The notes under the pieces: model-generated
What the model was told of the DNA's origin: nothing
Databases searched by the model: none
What the model saw: only the letters and a program-made list of their open reading frames with translations
Translations under genes and position numbers: made by a program
Shown: in pieces, positions 24,144 to 33,100 of the stretch
How positions within the stretch are numbered: the first letter of the stretch is position 1
Layout: every line of letters begins with the position of its first letter
From: VRUE01 sp963704505
GTDB lineage: Bacteria; Actinomycetota; Thermoleophilia; Solirubrobacterales; 70-9
Length of the DNA stretch: 64,000 bases
Assembly (NCBI GenBank): GCA_963704505.1
Contig: OY969912.1
Location: 1,302,001 to 1,366,000, forward strand
Reading direction: 5' to 3'

Positions 24144-24671
24144 ATGGACCTGGTTCTCTTCGCGCTCCGAGTCATCGTCGGCCTCCTGTTCGTCGGCCAC
24201 GGCGCTCAAAAGCTCTTCGGCGCCTTCGGCGGCGGCGGGCTCACGGGGACTGCGGAGAACTTCGAAAAACTCGGCCTGCGCCCCGGGCGGTTGCACGCGA
24301 TCGCCGGCGGCTCGGGCGAGTTCCTCGGCGGCCTCCTCCTGGCGCTCGGCCTGCTCACCCCATTCGCCGCGGCGGCGCTGATCGGCGCGATGGCGACGGC
24401 GATCTGGACCGTCCACATGAAGAACGGTCCCTGGGTCACCAAAGGTGGCTACGAGTACAACCTGGTCCTGATCGCGGTCGCCTTCGCCCTCGCCGGGCTC
24501 GGCGCCGGCGGCTGGTCCCTCGACAACGCCCTCGGCCTCGACATGACCGGGGACGTCTGGGCCCTTTCGGCACTCGCCGCCGGCCTGATCGGCGGCGCGC
24601 TCGCCGTCCTCAGCGGCCGCTTCTACGGGCAGCGCCGCGCCGGCCACCCGGATCCCCATCCGGCCGGCTGA
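24144..24671 (+). CDS. DoxX family membrane protein
   Basis: A 175-residue protein with four membrane helices and the DoxX opening LRVIVGLLFVGHGAQKLFG, followed by TAENFEKLGLRPG. DoxX proteins are small membrane proteins linked in some bacteria to thiosulphate:quinone oxidation or to oxidative-stress complexes; the role here is open. It starts 10 bases after the zinc-ribbon gene and is probably co-transcribed. Confidence 0.9.
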   Translation: MDLVLFALRVIVGLLFVGHGAQKLFGAFGGGGLTGTAENFEKLGLRPGRLHAIAGGSGEFLGGLLLALGLLTPFAAAALIGAMATAIWTVHMKNGPWVTKGGYEYNLVLIAVAFALAGLGAGGWSLDNALGLDMTGDVWALSALAAGLIGGALAVLSGRFYGQRRAGHPDPHPAG

Positions 24672-24707
24672 GCCTTCTCAACGCCCCACGTGCCTCGATT
24701 CGCTGGT

Positions 24708-24713
24708 TAGGAT
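24708..24713 (+). promoter_or_regulatory. -10-like element for a leaderless transcript
   Basis: TAGGAT ends exactly six bases before the ATG of the DUF2277 gene. This fits the TANNNT element that drives leaderless mRNAs in actinobacteria. The same hexamer and spacing precede the gene at 55453. Confidence 0.45.
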
Positions 24714-24719
24714 CGGGGC

Positions 24720-24992
24720 ATGTGCAGAAACATCAGAACACTCCACAATTTCGAGCCACCCGCGACCGAGGACGAGATCCACGCCTCCGCGCTTCAGTAC
24801 GTGCGCAAGATCAGCGGATCGACCAAGCCCTCGCAGGCGAACGCCGAAGCCTTCGAGGACGCGGTCGAGGAGATCACCGAGGTAACCGAGAGGCTGCTCT
24901 CGCGCCTGGTAACCACGGCGCCGCCGAAGGACCGCGAGGTCGAGGCCGCCAAGGCCAAGGAACGCTCGGAAAAACGCTTCGCCACCGCCTAG
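24720..24992 (+). CDS. DUF2277 family protein
   Basis: A 90-residue protein of family DUF2277, function unknown. The invariant N-terminus MCRNIRTLHNFEPPATEDEI and ALQYVRKISG are present. The length matches the family, and the C-terminal tail is Lys/Glu-rich and helical. No Shine-Dalgarno sequence is seen before the ATG; a TAGGAT six bases upstream suggests leaderless translation. Confidence 0.9.
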   Translation: MCRNIRTLHNFEPPATEDEIHASALQYVRKISGSTKPSQANAEAFEDAVEEITEVTERLLSRLVTTAPPKDREVEAAKAKERSEKRFATA

Positions 24993-25004
24993 CGCGGCAG
25001 CTCG

Positions 25005-26624
25005 CTACTTGAGCTGAAAGCTGGTCAGGTCCTGGGCGAAGATCGGGCTGACGATCAGCTTGTCGAGGTCGACCTTGCTGGAGACGAAGGTCCCCAGGGT
25101 CAGCGTCCCGAACGGCGCCCACGGCGCCTGCTTCATGTATTCGCGGTCGAGCGCCGCGTACTCGGCTTCCTGATCGGGTCCCAGGGTCTGCTGCGCCAGG
25201 CGGTTGGTCTTCGCGGTCAGCCTCGGGTCGTCGATTCGCGACCAGTTGGTGTTATTGACCGCCTTGATGCTTTCGCCTGAGAGCTGCGGTTCGAAGTAGT
25301 CGTTGGGGTGGGGGTAGTCGAGCAGCCAGTCGGTCCAGCCGGTGTCGAGGTTCGGCGTGTGTGTGTTGCCGATGACCGTGAAGTAGTTGGTCGGGTTGAC
25401 GACCTTCAGTGTCGGGTGGAAGCCGAGCTCCTTGAGCACCCCCTCGTAGTATTCGCCCGCTTCGTCGCTGGGCGGAACGCCGATCGTCCAGACGGTGATG
25501 TCGCGATCGGCCGGGTCGGCTTCGGCGACCAGCCTCTTCGCCTTCGCCAGGTTGTGCGGGTAGAGCTCGTATTTGCGGTACCCGGGCATGCCCGGCGGCA
25601 GGATCTGCTGGGTCGCCTTGAGCGAGCCGGCGTAGATCCTTTCCAGCGCCTTCGGGTCAACCGCGTAGTTGACCGCGCGACGCACCCGGAGGTCGTCGAA
25701 CGGCGGCCGGGTGGTGTTCATCCAGAAGTAGTAGTTGCTGATCACCGGGTCGAGCCTGAACTGAGTCCCTTCGTACTTGTTCTTGACTTCGGCGAAGCGG
25801 TCCGGCGGCGGCGGGTTCTTCATCCAGTCGACCGACCCTTGCTCGACCTGGTTGACCTGGGTTGACCCGTTGCCGACGACCGTGAACTTGATCGCGTCGA
25901 CGTGGCCGCTCGGCAGGTCGGGCATCGCCTTCGAGTTGACGTCGGCCCAGACAGGGTTGCGGCGGTATTCCCAGCTCTTGTCCGGCGTGCTCTTGGTGAT
26001 CACATAGGGCCCGGTCGCCGGTGGCGGGCTGTCGGTCTGGTCGCTGGCGGGGGTGCCGGGCGGCAGCAGGGCGACGAAGATCGAGGCGAGCTCGTTGGTG
26101 AAGGTGCCGCGCGGCTGCTCGAGGTGGATGACGATGCGGCCCGTGGCGTCATCCGTGTCGATCCCGCTGATGCCACCTTTCTTCGTCTTGGCGAAGCGCT
26201 CGGCCCCGGCGATGTGGGTGTAGAAGACCGACCCCGACGAGTTGGTCCTGAACAGTCGCTCGACCGCCAGCTCGAAGTCCGAGGCCCGGACCGGCGAGCC
26301 GTCGGAGTACTCGAGCCCATGGCGCAGGGTCAGGGTGTAGGTCCTGCCGTCGCCGCTGATCTTCGGCAACGCCTCGGCGAGGGCGGGAATCAGCCGGGTG
26401 CCCGCGGTGCCGTCGGCGTGCGCGTAGGTGAGCAGCGGCAGGTAGGTGTTCTGCATAGCCGTCCAGCCTTCGAGGGTGAAGGAGAGCGACGGGTCGAGGG
26501 AGTCGGGGAACGCCGGGTAGGTCCCGGTCAGCGTCCCGCCCTCGTCGTCGGAAGATTCACCGCAGCCCGGGAGCCCGAAGGCGACCACGACCAGGACCGC
26601 GGTTGCGGCCAGAAAACCCTTCAC
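25005..26624 (-). CDS. Orphan ABC solute-binding lipoprotein, family 5
   Basis: A 539-residue lipoprotein closely paralogous to the one at 2266-3888; both share the block order, LSxxSI...NNTN-type segments and a C-terminus DLTSFQ-x-K. GTG 26624 was chosen because it gives a compact signal peptide (KGFLAATAVLVVVAFGLPGC) with lipobox LPGC; an ATG at 26666 would add 14 polar residues and overlap the regulator gene. No permease or ATPase lies beside it, so it may serve the transporter at 1-3888 or an unlinked one. It lies directly below the TetR-TetR-winged-helix gene, its likely regulator. Confidence 0.9.
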   Translation of the reverse strand: MKGFLAATAVLVVVAFGLPGCGESSDDEGGTLTGTYPAFPDSLDPSLSFTLEGWTAMQNTYLPLLTYAHADGTAGTRLIPALAEALPKISGDGRTYTLTLRHGLEYSDGSPVRASDFELAVERLFRTNSSGSVFYTHIAGAERFAKTKKGGISGIDTDDATGRIVIHLEQPRGTFTNELASIFVALLPPGTPASDQTDSPPPATGPYVITKSTPDKSWEYRRNPVWADVNSKAMPDLPSGHVDAIKFTVVGNGSTQVNQVEQGSVDWMKNPPPPDRFAEVKNKYEGTQFRLDPVISNYYFWMNTTRPPFDDLRVRRAVNYAVDPKALERIYAGSLKATQQILPPGMPGYRKYELYPHNLAKAKRLVAEADPADRDITVWTIGVPPSDEAGEYYEGVLKELGFHPTLKVVNPTNYFTVIGNTHTPNLDTGWTDWLLDYPHPNDYFEPQLSGESIKAVNNTNWSRIDDPRLTAKTNRLAQQTLGPDQEAEYAALDREYMKQAPWAPFGTLTLGTFVSSKVDLDKLIVSPIFAQDLTSFQLK

Positions 26625-26646
26625 CCTTCTCGAAGAGAAGATCTCG

Positions 26647-28524
26647 TCAGTGCGGCGGCATCTCAAACAGAGCCTGGATGCTACGCGCGTTGATCGGCTC
26701 CTCGCCGGATGCCTCCAGGCGCTTGATGCTGCGGGCCTGTACCTCGAGCGCGGCGTCGATCAACTCGGTCTGGATCTTCGAGAGTTCGCGCCAGCCCTGC
26801 TCGTCGAGGAGCACGGGTGCTCGTGACAGCGCCCGCTCGACGCGTTTGTCGAAGTAGCCGGTCCGGAGCGAGCTTTCGACGTCGCCTTTGATCAGCTCGC
26901 CGACCTGCCTCGAGATTGCTTCGCGCTGGTCGATCGGCAGCCGTGCCCACTGCTCGGTGTCGATCTGCCGCATGTTCGTCCGATAGAGGACCTCGCCGTC
27001 CGGGTTCCGCTCCTTGACCTCTTCGACCAGGCCGGCGCGCTCCAGTTCGGCGACGTGATGGGCGACGTGCTCGGGCGGCTGCCCGAGCTCCTCGGCGATC
27101 TGCGCGAGGGTGGCCGCCTCGAAGAGGCTGACGGCGGTCAGCGACATCTGCCGCAGCGGCTCGTTGGTCACCGCCCGGATCAGCTCCGGGTTGGCGGGCG
27201 GCCCGACCCGGGCGCCGACCTCGCCGTTGGCGACCGCGCAGGCCTCCTCCGGGCCGACGAAGGGGGCGAGGGCGATGTAGGCGCAGATCGGGGCCAGCCC
27301 CGGCAGGGCCTCGGGGCCGGACTCGTCGATCGTCCGGTAGGCGAGTGAGTAGATGCCGCCCGAGATCGCCTCGAAGGCGACCGGCGGCACGTCCGGGGCG
27401 CGGCGGCGGCCTTCGGCGAGGATCACCTCGAGCTGGCGCAGGGTCTCGGCGCGGCGGTCGAGGGCGACGGGGCCGGCCGCGTAGACCTCGACCATCACCA
27501 GGCGGGCCAGCGCCGGGCGCGAGGCGAGGAACGAGAAGAGCGCCCCGAGCGCGGCGCGCACGCCGATCCGCCAGTCCGGGCTGCGGCGGAAGGCCGGCAG
27601 GATCGCGGCCATCATCTGCGCCCCGGCGCTCTCGACCGCGGCGAGCATCGCGTCCTCCTTGCCGCTGAAGTTGGCGTAGAAGGTGGTCGCCGACATCGAC
27701 GCCCGCTTCACGACCTGGTCGATCGTCGTGTTCTCGTAGCCCCGCTCGGAGACGACGATCGAGAAAGCGCGCAGGGCGCGCTCGGCGTGGTCGTAGGCAT
27801 CCAGCGTTTCCGGGCCGGCGCTCGGCCGGCGGGCGGTGAGACGCAATGGCTCCGGCGGCGAGGTGTAGGAGAGGACGATGCCCGAGAGGTCGTCGATCAG
27901 CCCCGGCAGCTCGGCCTCCTTGCCGCGTCGCAGCCGGGTCCGGGCGAGCTCGGTGAGGGCGCCGACGTAGGCGGTCGCGATCTCCGGCGGCAGGTCGGCG
28001 CGCTCCGGCGATTCGGCGATCATCTGCCGGAGGTGCGCTTCGAAGCGTGCAGCTGTTTCGCGCAGCGGCCGCAAGGCGCGCGGGCCGGCCGCGAAGGCCT
28101 CGATCAGGCAGGCCCTCGCCGCGGCGGGCTGGGCGACGATCAGCTCGGCGAAGCTCCTGGTGCCCAGGCGGGCGCGCTCCTCCCATGTCCCCTCACGGCT
28201 GACCGATGCCCGGTCGAAGACGACGGCGAGCAGCCCCTCGATCGTCGCCTGGAAGCAGGCGCTCTTGTCCTCGAAGAGGTCGTAGAAGGATCGGCTCGAG
28301 ACCCCGGAGATCTCGACCAGGTCGGAGACCCGGGTCGCCGCGTAGCCGCGGCGGGACACGCAGGCGATCATCGCCGCGAACAGCCTTTCGCGCTGGTTCT
28401 TTTCGACTTCCTCCGGAAGGCCCCCTGTGCCGGGGCGGAGCTTTCGGTCGCGGAGCGTGTCCGCGTCCCCCCACGGGGTGAGGACCCTCACGGGGGCGTC
28501 GGCCACCGACGCGCGGCCGCTCAT
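26647..28524 (-). CDS. Regulator with two TetR domains and a C-terminal winged helix
   Basis: A 625-residue cytosolic protein with three DNA-binding modules. The first TetR HTH (about residues 48-97) ends GVSSRSFYDLFEDK. The second (about 247-296) ends SMSATTFYANFSGKED. A third, ArsR/HTH_20-like winged helix (about 455-520) reads LAQIAEELGQPPEHVAHHVA and ERAGLVEEV. The last 100 residues follow the helical C-terminus usual for that ArsR-like family. Each TetR HTH is followed by a full ligand-domain-sized helical segment. It lies upstream of the orphan solute-binding gene and downstream of another double-TetR gene. Confidence 0.88.
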   Translation of the reverse strand: MSGRASVADAPVRVLTPWGDADTLRDRKLRPGTGGLPEEVEKNQRERLFAAMIACVSRRGYAATRVSDLVEISGVSSRSFYDLFEDKSACFQATIEGLLAVVFDRASVSREGTWEERARLGTRSFAELIVAQPAAARACLIEAFAAGPRALRPLRETAARFEAHLRQMIAESPERADLPPEIATAYVGALTELARTRLRRGKEAELPGLIDDLSGIVLSYTSPPEPLRLTARRPSAGPETLDAYDHAERALRAFSIVVSERGYENTTIDQVVKRASMSATTFYANFSGKEDAMLAAVESAGAQMMAAILPAFRRSPDWRIGVRAALGALFSFLASRPALARLVMVEVYAAGPVALDRRAETLRQLEVILAEGRRRAPDVPPVAFEAISGGIYSLAYRTIDESGPEALPGLAPICAYIALAPFVGPEEACAVANGEVGARVGPPANPELIRAVTNEPLRQMSLTAVSLFEAATLAQIAEELGQPPEHVAHHVAELERAGLVEEVKERNPDGEVLYRTNMRQIDTEQWARLPIDQREAISRQVGELIKGDVESSLRTGYFDKRVERALSRAPVLLDEQGWRELSKIQTELIDAALEVQARSIKRLEASGEEPINARSIQALFEMPPH

Positions 28525-28597
28525 CGTCCGATCCCCTTCCGTCCCGGTGCGCTCATTTCCCTGGCGGCAGACTAGCGGGGTAGGCCGGGTTGTATGG

Positions 28598-29908
28598 CTA
28601 GCGCGCGGTGACGAGGACGATCTGGACGAGCTCTGCCGCGCGCTCGGGCAGCTCGGCGCGCCGCCCCTGCGCGATCTCGAACTGGATCACCTCCCAGGCC
28701 CCGCTGGAGATCGCTCGGAGAACCGGCTCCGGGATGGTCTCGGGCCCGGGTGCGTCATCCGGGCCGAGCAGGCCGGCGAAGGTGTCCATCACCGCGTCGG
28801 CCCGGTCCAGTGCGGGGGCGCCGGCGGTCGGGAGCTCGAAGAAGGCGAGCCTGGCGAAGAGCTCGTTGGCGGCGACGTACTCGAGCATCGCCCGCAGCGC
28901 GGCACCGACCGCCTCCGGTCGCGAGTCGGCGGCCTGGAACGCCGCCGCCGTCCAGCGCAGGCACTCCTCGCCGAGCATCTCGAAGGCGGCGAGGAAGGCG
29001 TCGCCTTTTCCGCTGAAGTGCTCGTAGAAGGTCTGGTGGGAGGTGCCGGCGGCGGCGGAGATCGTCGGGATGCTGAGCTTGTCGTAGCCCCTCTCGACGA
29101 CGACCCTGGCCGCGGCCCTGACGATCCGCTCGCGCTGGCTCAGCTCGCTGCGGCTGCGGCTGCTGTCCGGAGGCTCGGCCCAGTCGACGGCGGGAGCGGC
29201 GGCCGGCGGCGGCTCGGCGGGCCGCGACGCTGCCGCCATCGCCTTCAGCACCGTGTCGGACTCCTCCTCCTGGTAGGAGAGAGCCCAATCGACCAGCCCG
29301 TCGATCTCACCGGGGAGCGTCTCCGGCCGCCCGGCGCGCAGCGCCCGGTAGACGACACCGCGGATCCCGGCGACGATCGCCCGGATCGTCATCGCCGAGA
29401 CCGGGCGCGGGGTGGGGGAGTGCTCGAAGCTCTGCTTGAACATCAGCTCGAATGCTTCCGAGCCGCCCTGCCGGTGGGTCGCGCCGGCGGCGCCCAGCGA
29501 GAGCGATTCGACCACGGCGAAGGTGGCTGCACCGGGCTGGTCGATGACGACATCCATGAACGCGCCGAGCGCCGCGACCAGGCGTTCGCGGAAATCGCCG
29601 GGCCTGCGGAAGGCCTCACTGACCTGCCCGGTTGAGGCGACGAAGACCTGGTCGAGGGTCGCCAGGAAGCAGTCGGCCTTGCTGTCGAAGTGCTTGTAGA
29701 AGTCGCTCTTCGAGATCCCGGCGAGGGCGACCAGCTCGGCGACGGTGGTGCTCGCGTAGCCGTGCTCGGTGACCGCCTCGAGCATCGCCCCCTCGAGCCG
29801 GCTGCGCTGGTGCTGGGCGACCTCCTCCGGTGCCAGGCGGCTGCGGCCGCCGGTCAGCGTCGGGAAGAGTGCCTTCCGCGGTTCTTGCCGGGATGGGGTC
29901 GTAGTCAT
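28598..29908 (-). CDS. Tandem TetR-family regulator
   Basis: A 436-residue protein with two TetR units in one chain. The first HTH (about residues 39-88) contains VAELVALAGISKSDFYKHFD; the second (about 258-308) contains ISAAAGTSHQTFYEHFSGK. Each is followed by a helical effector domain, so the polypeptide resembles a covalent TetR dimer. I chose ATG 29908 (MTTTPSRQ) over 29920. It is divergent from the large secreted-protein cluster, with a palindromic candidate operator at 29957-29974 between them. No winged-helix domain is attached, unlike its downstream neighbour. Confidence 0.88.
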   Translation of the reverse strand: MTTTPSRQEPRKALFPTLTGGRSRLAPEEVAQHQRSRLEGAMLEAVTEHGYASTTVAELVALAGISKSDFYKHFDSKADCFLATLDQVFVASTGQVSEAFRRPGDFRERLVAALGAFMDVVIDQPGAATFAVVESLSLGAAGATHRQGGSEAFELMFKQSFEHSPTPRPVSAMTIRAIVAGIRGVVYRALRAGRPETLPGEIDGLVDWALSYQEEESDTVLKAMAAASRPAEPPPAAAPAVDWAEPPDSSRSRSELSQRERIVRAAARVVVERGYDKLSIPTISAAAGTSHQTFYEHFSGKGDAFLAAFEMLGEECLRWTAAAFQAADSRPEAVGAALRAMLEYVAANELFARLAFFELPTAGAPALDRADAVMDTFAGLLGPDDAPGPETIPEPVLRAISSGAWEVIQFEIAQGRRAELPERAAELVQIVLVTAR

Positions 29909-29956
29909 GGGGCAGACCACAATGCCAAATCGCCCTGGTAAGGCGGGAAATCTCGG

Positions 29957-29974
29957 GGTACAGCGCTGTCTACC
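29957..29974. promoter_or_regulatory. Candidate TetR-type operator
   Basis: GGTACAGCGCTGTCTACC contains the perfect 8-base palindrome CAGCGCTG with near-symmetrical GGTA / TACC flanks. It sits 49 bases upstream of the tandem TetR start and about 190 bases upstream of the divergent secreted-protein operon, a natural place for autoregulation. Confidence 0.4.
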
Positions 29975-30023
29975 AGGGGGCGAAATGCGCTGAGTACGGC
30001 TTCTTATTTATCGGGTACTAGCC

Positions 30024-30052
30024 TTGACACAATTCTGTCTCTCTGCTTTCCT
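30024..30052 (+). promoter_or_regulatory. Candidate promoter of the A/B secreted-protein operon
   Basis: A perfect TTGACA at 30024-30029 is followed 17 bases later by a poor -10, TTTCCT (30047-30052), in a locally AT-richer stretch. It would leave a leader of roughly 105 bases before GTG 30166. The -10 is weak, so the assignment is tentative. Confidence 0.35.
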
Positions 30053-30165
30053 ACCCGAACCGCAGGGTTGCGGATGGGAAATGCAGGTCAGGACAGGGTT
30101 CTGGGGCTCCGGGGGAATGAGGAGACCTGGCGACGGCCGGACCGGGAACTGAGGAGAGTCAACGA

Positions 30166-33100
30166 GTGAGGGCGTCGTCCGCTGGACCGACCCACGCCAC
30201 CGGCAGCGCTCGGGGCGGTCCCCGTCATGCGTTCAGGTCCCGCCGGGCTTCGACGACGCTGGCCGCCGCCGGGCTCGCCGCACTTCTCAGCCTCGCCATC
30301 GGAGTGGGCAGCGCTGCCGCCGCCTCTGAACCCCCGACGGTGACCCTGGAACCGGCGAGCGCCGAATACACGACCGCGCACCTGGTCGCGAAAACCGAAT
30401 CTCCGTATCTCGTTCAGTACGACTTCCAGTACCGCGAATTCACCGAAGACCCCGCGGCGGAAGGATGGAACGACGGCAACAACCAGCCGAACGGACCCTT
30501 CGCCAACCAGTACCCGCCGGGAACGAACCTGATTCCCGAAGACATCACCGGCCTCAAACCGAACACGAAATACCAGTTCCGCCTCATCACCTTCGGCCAG
30601 TTCGGCAACGAAGAATATGAAGCGTTCATCACCGAAGCGCCGTACCCGACCTTCACCACCAAATTCGTTGCCAAGCCCGTCGTGTCGCTGGACCCGGTCA
30701 CGGCCGTCACCATCAACAGCGCCCACTTCTCCGGGATCGTTCATCCGAACGCCCCGGCCGGGCCCCTGGGTGCCGCCGAGAAAGCGGCTTACCAGACCGA
30801 ATGGCACGTCGAATGCAGTCCGCACTGCCCGACGGCCGAAGCCGGCGTGGTGCTCGAAGGCGACGACCCAAGCGGAGCCGTCTCCCTCGATCCCATCCGC
30901 CTCGAAACGAACACCTTCTATGAAGTCTCTTTGATCGCCACCAACGCGGCCGGGTCGACGATCGAGACGAAGTCCTTCCAGACGCCCCTGATCCTGCCGG
31001 CGGTCAAATCCGCCCCCGGCGGCTCAGCCGGCGCCGGCTCTTACAACGTCGGCGGCATCGTCACGCCGTTCAACTCCAAGATCACCAACTGTCACTTCGA
31101 GTACGGGCCGACCACCGAATACGTCTACAGCGCGCCGTGCTCGCCGGACCCGGTCGGCCGCAACGAGGTTCAGAAGGTGTACGTGCCGGGCCTGGAAGGC
31201 GAGTTCAGGCTCACCTTCCGCGGCCAGACCACGGACGACATCGAGTGGGGCGCCGACAATTCCGTCGTCGAACACGAACTCCAGAGGTTGTCCGTGATCG
31301 GCCCCGACGGCGTCGACGAAGTCACCAGCGAAACGGGCTTCTTCGTCAGGTCCTTCGTCATCCATTTCAGCGGGCAGCTGTCGTCGACGAACCTCGGCCA
31401 GCTGCATGCCGAAAACGGCACTATCCCGCTCGACAACAGCGGCGGCGGCGGCCCGGCGGGCAACCCCTCTGTCGAAACGTTGGTCGACGGCGGCAATAAC
31501 TCGCCGGTCCTCGTCGAAGCCCATCTGACCGGCCTCACTCCCGGCGCGACCTACCACTACCAGGTCTTCGCGACCAACAGCGTCGGCAAAGTCGGCAGTG
31601 GGGACAACCTCTTCGTGCCGCCGCTGGCCGCCGATGAAGTGCCCTGTCCGAACGAATCGAAACGGGTCGAAAACAGCTCGACGCGACTCGCCGAATGTCG
31701 CTCCTACGAGCTTGTGACCTCGTCCTTCAAGGCCAGCTCCGCCGCCGAACTGGTGAGCATGGGCAGGGAAGGCACGATCGCCTACACCTCGCGTGCGGGC
31801 AACATCAATAACTCCGGCTATGGCGGAATCGTCAATTCCTACGTCGCCGAACGACACGAAAGCGGCTGGGAAACGATTCCGAACCTCAACGGGCCGCGGG
31901 GGTCGCCGTTTGCCCCGCCGTACAGCCTCGGCCAGGCCAGGCCGCTCTACACGACTCCGGATCTCCAGCACTCGATGTGGTTCCTCAGCGAAGGCCGCAT
32001 CTCGAGCATTGCCTACCCGTACATCCGCCTGCCGGACGGAAGCTTCGAACCGATCACCAAAGTGCCCCTGTCATCGGTGTTCGGCGAAGTGCTCTTCGCG
32101 GGGGCCTCGGCAGACCTGTCGCACACGCTCTGGGACGGTGCCTTCGCGGCCGGCATGGAACCGTTCGGGCTGGGCGTCTACGAGTACGTCGGTGTCAATA
32201 ACACAGCAGCCACCCGCGTCGACGTCGACAACTCCGGCGAACCGATCTCGGATTGTTACAACGGATTGATTTTCTTCCCGGGGAACGCCAAAGCGAAAAC
32301 GATCTCCGAAGACGGGCGGGTCATCTACTTCATTGCAAACGGCTGCCCCGGCGGAAAGATCGAAACGAACGAGCTGTGGGCTCGGGTCGATGGCAAAACG
32401 AGCTATTACGCCTCGGCTTCCGAATGCACCCGGACTGCCGGTGACCTCGGCGGCGCCTGCAACGCGCCCTCGGATCCGACCTTCGAAGGCGTCGCCAGTG
32501 ACGGCTCGCGCGTCTTTTTCACGACCAACCAGCAGCTGGTCAACGGCGATACCAATCAGACCAGAGATCTCTACGCATACACGCTGCCGACGGCTGCGAA
32601 CCCGAACCCGGCAAACCCGCTCACCGATGTGTCGGGGACCAGCAGTGACGCCAAAGTCCAGGAAATCGTCCGCGTAGCCGACGACGGCTCGCGGGTGTAC
32701 TTCCTCGCCGAAGGGGCCCTCGCCGGCAACCACGACGCGCTCGACGAACCGCCGCGGGCCGGTGACCACAATTTCTACGTCTGGCAGAAGACCCCGAGCC
32801 ACCCGGAAGGGGAAACGAAGTTCATCGGGCAGGTGACGAGCGCCGCCGATGTGAGCAACCTGCGCTCCTCGTCCCAGACGACGCCGAACGGGCGCTTCCT
32901 CGCCTACAGGGCCTTCACGCCGATGGTCGAGACCGATACCGATAACTCGGCCGACATCTATCGCTACGACGCCGACACGGGTGAACTGATCCGGGTGTCG
33001 ACCGACGCATCCGGTGTTGGTGGCAGCGGCGACGGGCTCGACGCCAACCTGTCCCGCGCCGTCAACGAACACGCGCGCCCGAACATGTCCGCCGACGGAC

